A DNA stretch of 64,000 nucleotides from JAOUEA01 sp963734685. GTDB lineage: Bacteria; Actinomycetota; UBA4738; HRBIN12. The stretch covers positions 682,001 to 746,000 of the forward strand of contig CAVTIC010000007.1 in the NCBI GenBank assembly GCA_963734685.1, in the 5' to 3' direction. The notes below the pieces were generated by a model. The model had not been told where the DNA came from, made no database searches, and worked only from the letters and a program-made list of their open reading frames with translations. Position numbers and translations under genes: made by a program. This document shows positions 17,825-28,149 of this stretch, one piece after another (the stretch's first letter is position 1; each line of letters opens with the position of its first letter).

Positions 17825-17988
17825 GATAGCGTCTGCCACTGGAACGCTCCGGATCACACCGGATCACAGAGGTGTAACTTATGTCAGACCCGCTCGGTAG
17901 CGTGCGCTCTCCAACGGGAGACGCGCTCGCACGGCACCTCCTCGCCGGTGGGCCGAGGGGCCAGACGGCCAGGGAGAAGGAGGCCACG

Positions 17989-19098
<1,110 letters not shown>

Positions 19099-19104
19099 CC
19101 GAGG

Positions 19105-19614
19105 GTGCCCACGACCGCGGCCCCCAGCAGAGGGTCCCGCGACCCGAAGAACCCGAAGAGCTGCCACGAGCGTGCCCTCGGGCTCTTGGCGGTGCGTCCT
19201 CGCGCCCGACGGGAGCTCGAACGGCGTCTGCTCGCAGCGGGGTTCGAGACCGACGAGGTCACCGACGTGCTCGCCAGGCTGGAGCGTGTCGGCCTGATCG
19301 ACGACGAGGCGTTCGCGCGTCAGATGGCCGAGTATCAGTTCGGGTCGAAGCGGGCGGGCAGCAGGGCTGTGACCAGCGCGCTGCTGGCCAAGGGCATCGC
19401 TCCGGAGCTCGCTGCTGCGGTGGCGAGCGAGGCACCCGATGACGAGCCCGAGCGAGCCCTCGAGCTGGCGCGTGCGCGCGTGCAACGCCTCGGCGCTCTC
19501 GAACCCTCGAAGGCATTCGGCCGCCTGACGTCCCTGCTGGTCAGACGCGGGTACTCGCACGAGACTGCCAGGCAGGCGGCACGCCGAGCCCTCGAAGTCG
19601 ACGACCGCGATTAG
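19105..19614 (+). CDS. recX: Regulatory protein RecX
   Basis: RecX modulates RecA filament growth. The 169-aa product is built of three-helix repeats: ALGLLAVRPRARRELERRLL is repeat one, DDEAFARQMAEYQF repeat two, and a third similar unit ends the protein (AFGRLTSLLVRRGYSHETAR). The first 18 residues are unconserved. The start is GTG 19105, 6 nt after recA, which places it in the recA transcript and hence under LexA control. Confidence 0.92.
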   Translation: MPTTAAPSRGSRDPKNPKSCHERALGLLAVRPRARRELERRLLAAGFETDEVTDVLARLERVGLIDDEAFARQMAEYQFGSKRAGSRAVTSALLAKGIAPELAAAVASEAPDDEPERALELARARVQRLGALEPSKAFGRLTSLLVRRGYSHETARQAARRALEVDDRD

Positions 19615-19882
19615 GCCATCCGGACCTTGTCTCGTGGTCGGTGCGGCCGTAGCATCGTGATCACGAGAGGAACGCTTCCGAAACCACGTTCAACGAACCC
19701 AAGCCTGTGAGCGAGTCCGTGTCCCCGACCTCGAACGACCGATGCGCCCCGGAGCCGATCTCGGATCTGCTCATCGGGGCTTCCTGATAGCCATCTCCCT
19801 CGCGCACAGCGTCTGACCGTAGGAACGCGGACCGGAGGGTCCTTCTCGCAAACGTCGTCTGACGAGGTTTGGGAGGAGAGCC

Positions 19883-21415
19883 ATGGTCCCAGTGCTGACG
19901 GGCATCGCCGGGCTGCTGCTCGGTTTCGCTGCTGGTTTCCTGTATCGGAAGTCGGTCGCCGCCACCAATTCACAGAGCATCGAAGCCCGCGCCCAGAAGA
20001 TGCTGCTCGACGCGGAACGCGAGGGAGGCGAGATCCTCGCCCGATCGCGACAGGAGGCGAAGGACGAGTTCACCACGATGCGCCGGGAGGTCGACGAGGA
20101 CCTCCGGGCGAGGCGCGACGAGATCGGCCGCGAGGAGCGGCGCATGTCCGAGGCTCAGTCGGAGCTGCGTGCGAAGGGGGAGCGGATCGACGCTCGCGCG
20201 GCCGATCTCGAGGAGCGCGACGGGAAGCTGACGTACGTTCGCTCGCAGCTCGAGAAGGCCACCGAGCTGCACCGAGCCCAGCTGGAGAGGATCGCAGGAC
20301 TCACCTCGGCCGAGGCACGCGATCAACTGGCGGCGCAGGTCGTCGATGAAGCCAAACGCGTCGCGATGAGCCAGGTCCGCGAGATCGAGCAGCGTGCTCG
20401 TGAGGAAGGCGAGGAGCGCGCCCGAAAGATCGTGACGATCGCGATCCAACGGGTAGCGAGCGAGCAGACCGCCGAGTCGACGGTCAGCGTCTTCGCGCTC
20501 CCAAGCGAGGACATGAAGGGGCGCATCATCGGTCGGGAGGGACGCAACATCAGGGCCTTCGAGTCGGTCACCGGCGTCAACCTCATCATCGACGACACCC
20601 CCGAAGCGGTGGTCCTGTCGTGCTTCGATCCCGTCCGACGAGAGGCGGCGCGCCTGACCCTGACCAAGCTCGTCGAGGACGGTCGCATCCACCCCGCCCG
20701 CATCGAGGAGGTGCACGAACGGTCGCAGCGCGAGCTCGATGAACACATCCGGCGGGCGGGCGAGGACGCAGTCGCCGAGGTGGGGATCACGGACATACAC
20801 CCCGAGATGATCAAGTTGCTGGGGCGCCTACAGTTCCGGACCTCGTACGGTCAGAACGTGCTCCGCCATCTGGTGGAATCGGCCCACATCGCGAGCAGCC
20901 TCGCCGCCGAGATCGGGATCGGGCCGACGATCGTGAAACGCGGTGCCTTCCTGCACGACATCGGCAAGGCGGTCACGCACGAGGTCGAGGGCTCACACGC
21001 GATCATCGGAGCCGAGATCGCGCGGCGCATGGGCGAATCGCCCGAGGTCGTGCACTGCATCGAATCGCATCACGGCGAGGTCGAGCAGCACACGATCGAG
21101 GCCGTCCTCGCCCAGATCGCCGACGGCATCAGCGGCGGTCGCCCGGGTGCTCGCCGGGAATCGCTCGAGACGTACGTGAAGCGCCTGGAGCGGCTGGAGG
21201 AGATCTGCACCGGCCACCCTGGGGTCGTGAAGACCTTCGCGATGCAGGCCGGCCGCGAGGTGCGGGTGATGGTCGAACCCGAGGACGTCGACGACATGCA
21301 GGCGCAGGTGATCGCGCGAGACATCGCGAAGCAGGTGGAAGAGGAGCTGCAGTACCCGGGTCAGATCCGGATCACTGTCGTCCGCGAGACGAGGGCAGTC
21401 GAGTACGCGAAGTAG
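19883..21415 (+). CDS. rny: Ribonuclease Y
   Basis: RNase Y is a membrane-anchored endonuclease that starts mRNA decay. The 510-aa product has an N-terminal membrane segment (residues 4-21), a long coiled coil to about residue 185, a KH domain near 210 (MKGRIIGREGRNIRAFE) and an HD domain with HDIGKA near residue 358. GGAGGAGAG precedes the ATG. The 268-bp space after recX contains no ORF with support. The gene converges on the coiled-coil gene with 12 bp between stops. RNase Y together with RNase J and PNPase gives a Bacillus-like set of decay enzymes. Confidence 0.95.
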   Translation: MVPVLTGIAGLLLGFAAGFLYRKSVAATNSQSIEARAQKMLLDAEREGGEILARSRQEAKDEFTTMRREVDEDLRARRDEIGREERRMSEAQSELRAKGERIDARAADLEERDGKLTYVRSQLEKATELHRAQLERIAGLTSAEARDQLAAQVVDEAKRVAMSQVREIEQRAREEGEERARKIVTIAIQRVASEQTAESTVSVFALPSEDMKGRIIGREGRNIRAFESVTGVNLIIDDTPEAVVLSCFDPVRREAARLTLTKLVEDGRIHPARIEEVHERSQRELDEHIRRAGEDAVAEVGITDIHPEMIKLLGRLQFRTSYGQNVLRHLVESAHIASSLAAEIGIGPTIVKRGAFLHDIGKAVTHEVEGSHAIIGAEIARRMGESPEVVHCIESHHGEVEQHTIEAVLAQIADGISGGRPGARRESLETYVKRLERLEEICTGHPGVVKTFAMQAGREVRVMVEPEDVDDMQAQVIARDIAKQVEEELQYPGQIRITVVRETRAVEYAK

Positions 21416-21427
21416 CGGTTCCTGTCC

Positions 21428-23680
21428 CTAGCGCCACTCGTTGGTGTCCGGGTGTCGACCCTTCCGGCTCGCGGCGGCACCGGCCAACCTCGCTCGGAGG
21501 CCACCGCCGTCGTCCGTCGCGATGGGCGATGCCTCGGCTTCAGAAGCGACGTCCTCGTTGATGGCCACGTCCTCGTCGGCGAGCACCTCTCCGTCGAGCT
21601 CCTCGCCCGGTTCCTTCGGCGAGACGCCGGCTTGGACGGCGGCCAGGTCGGCCTCGGCCTTCCGTTTGCCTTCCTCTGCCTTCGTGGCTCGTTGGAGCAG
21701 CTCGGCCACCCGAACACGGAGGTCGGTGAGCTCGGCGGACGAGTCGACGTGGGCGTCGGAGCGCCCGGACCACTCCCGCTCGATCGAGAGCGCGGCTTCC
21801 GCCGCCTCCGCGGCGGCGTATGCGCGCCTGGCCCTGGCCTCGGACTGGTCCAGACGCTGCAAGAGCTCGTTGATCTCGGAATCGCGGTCCTCCCCGCCGG
21901 ATCCGCCGTCGGATCCGTCGATGCTCGCAGCCGCAGGCGCGGTCCCGGCGGTGCGGATCCGCTCCAGCTCTTCGTTGGCCGACGTGAGCGCTTCGTCCTT
22001 CGCGGCGAGGTTGCGGGAGGCTTCCTCGAGCTGGACGTTCAGGGCCTCCAGCGCGGATCGAGTATCGACGAGGCTCGCCTCCGCCGTCTCGACGCGTGCC
22101 TGGAGCTCTTCGGTTGCGGCCGAGCCTGAACGGGCGGACTCGACGGTGGCCTCGAGGGCGACGATCCGTGCCGCATGCTCCTTGAGAGCTGCGGTTGCCC
22201 CGTCCCGCTGTTGACGCATGGCGTCGAGCTCGGTGGCGGCCTGCTCGGCTTGCTGCAACGCGCCTCCGGCTGCCTCCGCCCGCTGGACGGACTCGGCCAG
22301 CTGGGCGCGGGTCGCCTCCAGCTCGGCCTCGAGGGCTTCGATCCGCTCGGCGTGTGCAGATGCGGTCTCGAGCTGCTGCGCGAGCTCGCCGATCCTGGTC
22401 TCGGCCGCGGCGGCGCGAGCCTCGGTGTCGGCGATGCGGCTCTCGGTCGAGGACAGGAGATCCTCAGCGGTTCGAGCACGACCATCCGCCGTCGCAACGT
22501 GCTCTTCGGCCTGTCCGAGCTTCGCCTCCGCCTCTCCGAGGCGGACCTCGGTGGCTTCGACCATCGCGTTGGCCTCGGCGGCCCGGGCCTCCGCGGCTTG
22601 GAGCTTGGACTCCGACTCAGTGGCTCGCGCCTCGGACTCCTCCGCCCTCGCCTCTGCTGCCAGGATCGCTCCCTCGACGACCGCGACGCGCTCGAGCGCC
22701 GCACGACCTTCCGCCGCCTCGGCTTCGAGGGAGGCGACACGTTCGGCGGACTCGCGACGAAGATCCTCGATCGCCGAGTCGGATACGGCGAGCGCCTGCT
22801 CGAGCTCGGTGGCTCGGGCCGTCGATGCGTCGAGCTCCTGGGACAGGTGCTCGAGCTGCTCGGTGAGCTGTCGGTGGGAGTTCTCGAGCTCCAGGAAGTG
22901 TTCCTGCGAACGCACCGCGCCCTCCTCGAGCGCGGCGGCGTCGGAGCGAGAACGTTCGAGGGCGGACTCGAGCTCCATCCTCTCGGTGGCCCAGACCTCG
23001 GCATCGATGGTCATCCGCTCGACCGTTGCCGCGAGATCGGCGACCTCACGGGCGCGCTCGGCGCCGACGCCCTCGAGCCGTGCGGACTCCTCGAGGGCGA
23101 CCTGCCGCTCGGCGGCGACGACTTCGAGTTGCGCCGACACGCTCTCGAGATCCGTCACGAGCTCGGCGATGCGCGCATCGAGCGACTCCCTGCGGGCCAG
23201 CTCTTCGCGCAGCTCGGACTGCGTCTGGTCGACGAGGGACGTGAGATCGGACACCTGCCCGGCGAGGCGGTTCGCTTCACCTTCCAGCTCGTTGCGGAGG
23301 AGCTCCAACTCCTCGCGGCGAGCATCGGACACGGCGATCTCTTCGCGGAGGCCTTCGAGCACCTCGTGGAGCTCGTGGGCCCGGTCGCTGATATCGCCGA
23401 CCGTGCCCCGCAGGCCGACGAGTTCGGTCGTGAGCTCGTCCTCGTGAGCACGCGCGACGTCGAGCTGGAGCCGGAGCGTCTCGATGCGCTCGTGGAACCG
23501 GCGCGTCTCCGGGGCGACGGAACCGTCCTCGCCCAGCTCGGCGAAGCGCCACGGCACGCGGACCTCGGCCTCGAGGTCGACGATGCGCTCGGCGAGCGCA
23601 CCCGCCAGGTCGTTCGCCTCGCGCAGTTGCTCCTGCACGTCCTCGGGGCTGCTCGTCCGTTTGTCTCGTTTCCTGCCCAT
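21428..23680 (-). CDS. Long coiled-coil protein of unknown function
   Basis: The 750-aa product is almost entirely heptad-type coiled coil rich in Ala, Glu, Arg and Leu from about residue 15 to 690. There is one flexible break (TAGTAPAAASIDGSDGGSGG) near residue 600 and an acidic tail that ends in a basic patch. It has no signal peptide, membrane span or known catalytic motif. The ATG at 23680 has GGAG six nt upstream; a GTG two codons earlier is possible. It resembles structural or scaffold proteins (Scy, SMC-arm or DivIVA-like in style only). It lies between rny and the miaB operon, divergent from the latter. Confidence 0.8.
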   Translation of the reverse strand: MGRKRDKRTSSPEDVQEQLREANDLAGALAERIVDLEAEVRVPWRFAELGEDGSVAPETRRFHERIETLRLQLDVARAHEDELTTELVGLRGTVGDISDRAHELHEVLEGLREEIAVSDARREELELLRNELEGEANRLAGQVSDLTSLVDQTQSELREELARRESLDARIAELVTDLESVSAQLEVVAAERQVALEESARLEGVGAERAREVADLAATVERMTIDAEVWATERMELESALERSRSDAAALEEGAVRSQEHFLELENSHRQLTEQLEHLSQELDASTARATELEQALAVSDSAIEDLRRESAERVASLEAEAAEGRAALERVAVVEGAILAAEARAEESEARATESESKLQAAEARAAEANAMVEATEVRLGEAEAKLGQAEEHVATADGRARTAEDLLSSTESRIADTEARAAAAETRIGELAQQLETASAHAERIEALEAELEATRAQLAESVQRAEAAGGALQQAEQAATELDAMRQQRDGATAALKEHAARIVALEATVESARSGSAATEELQARVETAEASLVDTRSALEALNVQLEEASRNLAAKDEALTSANEELERIRTAGTAPAAASIDGSDGGSGGEDRDSEINELLQRLDQSEARARRAYAAAEAAEAALSIEREWSGRSDAHVDSSAELTDLRVRVAELLQRATKAEEGKRKAEADLAAVQAGVSPKEPGEELDGEVLADEDVAINEDVASEAEASPIATDDGGGLRARLAGAAASRKGRHPDTNEWR

Positions 23681-23836
23681 CGTCACTCCGTGATCGCTCG
23701 CGCCGCCCGATTGACCGTTCCTCAGGGTGCATCGGCCCGAGGGGCGCGGCCTTGAGGGCCTTCATCGAGGTCCACGGATCGACCCTGGACCCACGGCGAT
23801 CACGCGATGATGTCCGCCGACGGCACCGGCTTCCGA

Positions 23837-23842
23837 TACCCT
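23837..23842 (+). promoter_or_regulatory. Predicted leaderless -10 box of the miaB-hflX operon
   Basis: TACCCT lies 6 nt before GTG 23849, which is also the position where homologous MiaB proteins begin. No Shine-Dalgarno sequence is present. The box would drive the whole seven-gene chain through hflX. Confidence 0.45.
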
Positions 23843-23848
23843 CGAACC

Positions 23849-25192
23849 GTGGAAGCGAGGTACCTGATCCGCACCTTCGGGTGCCAGATGAACGAGCACG
23901 ACTCGGAGCGGATCGCCGGACTCCTGTCTGCGGACGGGATGACACCGACCGACGACATGGCCGAGGCGAGCGTGATCGTCCTCAACACGTGCGCGATCCG
24001 TGAGAACGCGGACAACAAGTTGTACGGCAACCTCGGCCACCTCAAGGCGGCCAAGGCCGCCGATCCCAGCCTGCGCATCGTGGTGAGCGGCTGTCTCGCC
24101 CAGAAGGACCAAGGCGAGATCCAGCGAAGGGCCCCCTGGGTCGACGTGGTCGTGGGGACCCACGCGCTGCCGCAGGTACTCGACCTCTTGGAGCAGGCCG
24201 AGCGCGACGGACCGCTCATGGATGTGCGCGAGTACACGGAGACGTTCCCCAGCGCATTGCCCGCAGCACGGCACGACACGTTCCGCGCGTGGGTGTCGAT
24301 CGCGCCCGGGTGCGACAACGCCTGCACGTTCTGCATCGTCCCTCTCGTGCGTGGCCCGCAGCGTTCCCGCGCGGTCGGCGACGTCCTTGCCGAGGTGGAG
24401 GGGCTCGCTGAGCGCGGGGTCGTCGAGGTGACCCTGTTGGGGCAGAACGTCAATACCTACGGACGCGATGTCACGGTGCCCGGGTCGTCGCGCCGGCCGC
24501 TGTTCGCCGATCTCCTCAGGCTGGTGGGGCAGGTCGACGGCATCCGGAGGGTGCGCTTCACCAGCCCGCATCCCCACGACTTCACCCCTGACGTCATCGA
24601 GGCCATGGCCGAGACGCCTGCGGTGTGCGAGCACATCCACTTCCCGATGCAATCGGGGTCCGACGAGGTGCTGCGGCGCATGCGCCGCTCGTACCGGCGC
24701 GAGCGATACCTGTCGTGGCTCGATCGCATCCGCGAGGCGATCCCCGGCATCGCGGTGTCCACGGACATCATCGTGGGGTTCCCGGGCGAGACCGAGGACG
24801 ACTTCGCGGACACGCTCGATGCCGTGGCACGAGCGTGTTTCGACAGCGCCTACATGTTCCAGTATTCGCCGCGACCGGGAACGGAGGCGGCGAGCTTCGA
24901 AGACCGGGTGCCGAAGCCCCTCGTCCAGGAACGGTTCGAGCGACTGGTGACCCTTCAGGAGGGCATCTCGACGCGGAACGCGCAGGCCGTGGTCGGCTCG
25001 ACCCTCGAGGTGCTTGTCGAGGGTGCCGACCGAAAAGGTATCTCGACCCAGTCGCGCACGCGCACGAACCGCCTCGTCCACCTGGCCCAGGCGTTCGACC
25101 CCGGCACGTTCCTGCCGGTCACGATCACCGCCGCGGCCCCGCACCACCTCACCGGGATGGTGGTCACGGAGCCGGCCCCGGCGGGCCTCTGA
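23849..25192 (+). CDS. miaB: tRNA-2-methylthio-N6-dimethylallyladenosine synthase
   Basis: MiaB adds a methylthio group to isopentenyl-A37 of tRNAs that read UNN codons, acting after MiaA, whose gene follows directly. The product is about 447 aa. The N-terminal domain has the three cluster cysteines in FGCQMNEHD, NTCAIRENA and SGCLAQ. The radical-SAM motif is CDNACTFC near residue 154. A TRAM domain ends the protein. GTG 23849 is chosen over ATGs at 23807 and 23810 because the family begins at this point and a -10-like box precedes it. Confidence 0.95.
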   Translation: MEARYLIRTFGCQMNEHDSERIAGLLSADGMTPTDDMAEASVIVLNTCAIRENADNKLYGNLGHLKAAKAADPSLRIVVSGCLAQKDQGEIQRRAPWVDVVVGTHALPQVLDLLEQAERDGPLMDVREYTETFPSALPAARHDTFRAWVSIAPGCDNACTFCIVPLVRGPQRSRAVGDVLAEVEGLAERGVVEVTLLGQNVNTYGRDVTVPGSSRRPLFADLLRLVGQVDGIRRVRFTSPHPHDFTPDVIEAMAETPAVCEHIHFPMQSGSDEVLRRMRRSYRRERYLSWLDRIREAIPGIAVSTDIIVGFPGETEDDFADTLDAVARACFDSAYMFQYSPRPGTEAASFEDRVPKPLVQERFERLVTLQEGISTRNAQAVVGSTLEVLVEGADRKGISTQSRTRTNRLVHLAQAFDPGTFLPVTITAAAPHHLTGMVVTEPAPAGL

Positions 25193-25196
25193 CGGC

Positions 25197-26120
25197 GTGT
25201 CGGCGGCGCGCCCGCTCGCGCTCGTCGGCGCGACGGCCTCCGGGAAGACGGAGGCGGGCGTCGAGCTCGCCGAAGCCCTGGGCGGCGAGGTCTGTTCGAT
25301 CGACTCGATGCTCGTGTATCGAGGCATGGACATCGGCACCGCGAAACCCACGGCCGAGCAACAGGCTCGCGTCCCGCACCATCTCCTCGATCTCGCCGAG
25401 CCCAGCGAACGCTTCACCGTGGCTCGGTTCCAGTCGCTCGCTCGCGAGGCGATCGACGACATCCGAGCACGGCGTGCGGTTCCGTTGATGGTGGGCGGCT
25501 CGGGGCTGTACTTCCGTGCCGTCGTCGACGACCTCGCCTTTCCGGGGGAAGACACGCGTATACGCGCCGAGCTCGAAGACGAGGCCCGAGCCGCAGGCGT
25601 CGCCACGCTCTACCGACGGCTCGAGCGCCTCGACCCCGTTGCCGCGGCGAAGATCGAACCGGGCAACGTGCGCCGGGTGGTGCGGGCGCTCGAGGTGCCT
25701 GCGATCACCGGGGCTCCGTTCAGCACGTTCGCAGCTTCGTGGGATCGCCACGACCCGGCTCGGGTCCGCGTCGTCGGCGTGCGCATCGAGCACGACGTGC
25801 TGGGACGCCGCATCGCCGATCGCGTCGCTGCCATGTTCGCGGCCGGTTGGCTCGAGGAGGTGCAGGCTCTCCTGGAGCGTGGCTTCGGAGGGTGGCTGAC
25901 GGCGACCCAGGCGATCGGGTACTCGGAACTGGCGCGGCACCTCGACGGTAGGCTCTCCCTCGAGGAGGCCTGGGAGGGCACGGTGCGGCGCACGAGGAAC
26001 CTGGCGAGACGACAGATGGCGTGGTTCCGTCGTGACCCCAGGGTGCGGTGGCTGGAGGCGGGCGTCGGCGGCGCCGCCGAAGTGATCGACGAGGCCCTCG
26101 TGTACCTGAGGGACGCATGA
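25197..26120 (+). CDS. miaA: tRNA dimethylallyltransferase
   Basis: MiaA transfers dimethylallyl to A37 of tRNA, making the substrate of MiaB. The 307-aa product has the P-loop GATASGKT at residues 11-18, DSMLVYRGMDIGTAKP, GGSGLYFRAVVDDL, and TQAIGYSEL with RRTRNLARRQMAWFRR near the C-terminus. The start is GTG 25197, 4 nt after the miaB stop. Its stop overlaps the dapF ATG. Confidence 0.95.
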   Translation: MSAARPLALVGATASGKTEAGVELAEALGGEVCSIDSMLVYRGMDIGTAKPTAEQQARVPHHLLDLAEPSERFTVARFQSLAREAIDDIRARRAVPLMVGGSGLYFRAVVDDLAFPGEDTRIRAELEDEARAAGVATLYRRLERLDPVAAAKIEPGNVRRVVRALEVPAITGAPFSTFAASWDRHDPARVRVVGVRIEHDVLGRRIADRVAAMFAAGWLEEVQALLERGFGGWLTATQAIGYSELARHLDGRLSLEEAWEGTVRRTRNLARRQMAWFRRDPRVRWLEAGVGGAAEVIDEALVYLRDA

Positions 26121-27010
26121 TCGGTCAGGTCTCGTCCTCCGGCCTCTTGCCGTTCGTGAAGTACCAGGGCACGGGCAACGACTTCGTGATGGTCCTCGAT
26201 CTCGACGACGTCCGGCCGTTGACGTCGGTGGAGGTCGCCGCGGTCTGCGACCGTCGGAAGGGAGTCGGCGCGGACGGGGTCATCAGGATCGTGCGGTCGG
26301 AGCGGGACGCTCCCTTCTTCATGGACTACGCGAACGCCGACGGCTCCGAAGCCGAGATGTGCGGCAACGGCATCCGGTGCGTCGGAGTGCTGTTGCACGA
26401 TCGAGGCCTCCTCGCGGGCGACGAGGTCGATGTGCTCACGCGCGCGGGCGCCAAGCGGCTCACCGTGCATCCCGGGACCGACGGTTCGGTCCGGCGTGTG
26501 ACGGTGGCGATGGGCACCCCGAACTTCACGCGTGGCGCGCTGCCGATGCGCGGACCCGCGTGGGAGTCGTTCCTCGCCCAGCCCTTCGAGATCGGCCGAG
26601 GCGTGACCCTTACCGCCTCGGCGATCTCGATGGGGAATCCCCATCTCGTCGTCTTCCTCGATGAGGACCCAGCGACCGTGCACGTCGGACACATCGGCCC
26701 CGCGCTGGAACGGCACGAGCTCTTCCCCGAGCACACGAACGTGGAGTTCGCGTTCGTCCGCCCCGACGGCCCGATCGAGGCCCGGGTGTGGGAACGGGGC
26801 AGCGGCGAGACGATGGCGTGCGGCAGCGGCGCGTGCGCGGTGGCGGTCGCGGCGAACGAAGCCGGCCTCGTGTCCCGGATCGCGGAGGTTCGCTTCCCGG
26901 GCGGGACCCTCGAGGTGACGCGCCGCGATGACGGCGACGTGCTGCTATCGGGCGATGCGTCTCGCGTGTTCGAGGGCGTCGTCGACCTCGAAGCGCTGGA
27001 CGCCTCGTGA
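26117..27010 (+). CDS. dapF: Diaminopimelate epimerase
   Basis: DapF converts LL-diaminopimelate to the meso form, using two cysteines as acid and base. They are visible as Cys82 in AEMCGNGIRC and Cys235 in ETMACGSGACAV. YQGTGNDFV near the N-terminus is also diagnostic. The 297-aa product starts at ATG 26117 in an ATGA overlap with miaA. The extra N-terminal residues before LPFVKYQGTGND are about ten longer than usual, so a TTG at 26147 is a weaker alternative. Confidence 0.95.
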   Translation: MIGQVSSSGLLPFVKYQGTGNDFVMVLDLDDVRPLTSVEVAAVCDRRKGVGADGVIRIVRSERDAPFFMDYANADGSEAEMCGNGIRCVGVLLHDRGLLAGDEVDVLTRAGAKRLTVHPGTDGSVRRVTVAMGTPNFTRGALPMRGPAWESFLAQPFEIGRGVTLTASAISMGNPHLVVFLDEDPATVHVGHIGPALERHELFPEHTNVEFAFVRPDGPIEARVWERGSGETMACGSGACAVAVAANEAGLVSRIAEVRFPGGTLEVTRRDDGDVLLSGDASRVFEGVVDLEALDAS

Positions 27011-28149
27011 ACCCCGGCGCGGCGCGGAACGTCCACGACGTGCGGAGCCATCTGGCCGAGCGCACCCTCGAGCTCGTCGACATCCCCTCGATCAGCGGTG
27101 ACGAGGCGGCGGTGCTCCGGAGGATCCGCTCGCATCTCCCGAGCGGGTTCGAGCTCGTCGACGATGACGACGCGGTGGTGTTCGCGGCTCCCCGCGAACG
27201 CCGCACGGGGGTGCCCTTGGTCCTGCTCGCCGGCCACGTCGATACGGTGCCCGTGGTCGGCAACGTGCCCGCGACGAGCCGGGGCGGGGCGATCGTGGGG
27301 CGTGGCGCGGCCGACATGAAGGGCGCGCTGGCGGTGATGCTCGAGCTGGCGAGCGAGCTCGACCGCCGCCCGAACGAAGCCGACGTCGACGTGGGCTTGT
27401 GCTTCTTCGGACGCGAGGAACTCCCGTGGTCGGAGAGCGCGTTGTTGCCCCTGTTCGAGCGCTGCCCAGCCGTCACGAGGGCCGACCTCGCGATCGTCAT
27501 GGAGCCCACCGCCAACGCGATCGAGGTCGGGTGTCTCGGCAACCTGAACGCGACCGTGACGATCACGGGTCGCGCGGCGCACAGCGCCCGCCCGTGGTTC
27601 GGCGACAACGCGATCCATCGGGCGATCGCCGCCCTGGCGCCACTGGCGGATCTGCCGGATCGCGACGTCACGATCGAGGGCCTCACCTATCGAGAGGTGC
27701 TCAACGTCACGATGATCGACGGCGGGGTCGCAGCGAACGTGATCCCTGATCGGGTGCGGGCCCGCGTGAACTACCGGTACGCGCCCGGCCACAGGCCCGA
27801 GGAAGCGGAGACCCGCCTGCGAGAGCTGATGGCGGCGTCGGGCGCGAAGGTGGTCGTCGACGGGAACGCGCCACCCGGCCCGGTGAGCGTCGCCAACCCG
27901 CTCGTGGAGCGTCTGCGGGCCGCGGGGGGTCTCCGGATCGGACCGAAGCAGGCGTGGACACCGGTGGCGGAGTTCGCCGTCGCGGGCGTGGATGCCATCA
28001 ACTTCGGTCCGGGCGACCCGCAGTACGCTCACCGTGACGACGAGCGTGTCGACATCGATGCGCTGGTCGTTTGCCACGACGTGATGCGGGTATTCCTCGG
28101 ACTCGGGACCCCAGGTACTCCGGCAGGGGGGAGAGGGGCGGAACAGTGA
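27007..28149 (+). CDS. dapE: Succinyl-diaminopimelate desuccinylase (M20 peptidase family)
   Basis: DapE removes succinate from N-succinyl-LL-diaminopimelate. The 380-aa product has the M20 zinc motifs LLAGHVDTVP, GRGAADMKG, the catalytic Glu pair in FGREELPW, and MEPT, with a dimerisation lid in the middle. The start is GTG 27007 in a GTGA overlap with dapF, and its stop overlaps dapC. Its place among dapF, dapC and dapD fixes the substrate better than sequence alone. Confidence 0.93.
   Translation: MNPGAARNVHDVRSHLAERTLELVDIPSISGDEAAVLRRIRSHLPSGFELVDDDDAVVFAAPRERRTGVPLVLLAGHVDTVPVVGNVPATSRGGAIVGRGAADMKGALAVMLELASELDRRPNEADVDVGLCFFGREELPWSESALLPLFERCPAVTRADLAIVMEPTANAIEVGCLGNLNATVTITGRAAHSARPWFGDNAIHRAIAALAPLADLPDRDVTIEGLTYREVLNVTMIDGGVAANVIPDRVRARVNYRYAPGHRPEEAETRLRELMAASGAKVVVDGNAPPGPVSVANPLVERLRAAGGLRIGPKQAWTPVAEFAVAGVDAINFGPGDPQYAHRDDERVDIDALVVCHDVMRVFLGLGTPGTPAGGRGAEQ

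Noticed and set aside
22175..23755. 526-codon plus-strand ORF opposite the coiled-coil gene
   Set aside because: Low-complexity Leu/Gly/Arg translation that mirrors the repetitive coiled-coil coding strand. The minus-strand frame has heptads, a start with GGAG and a normal composition.
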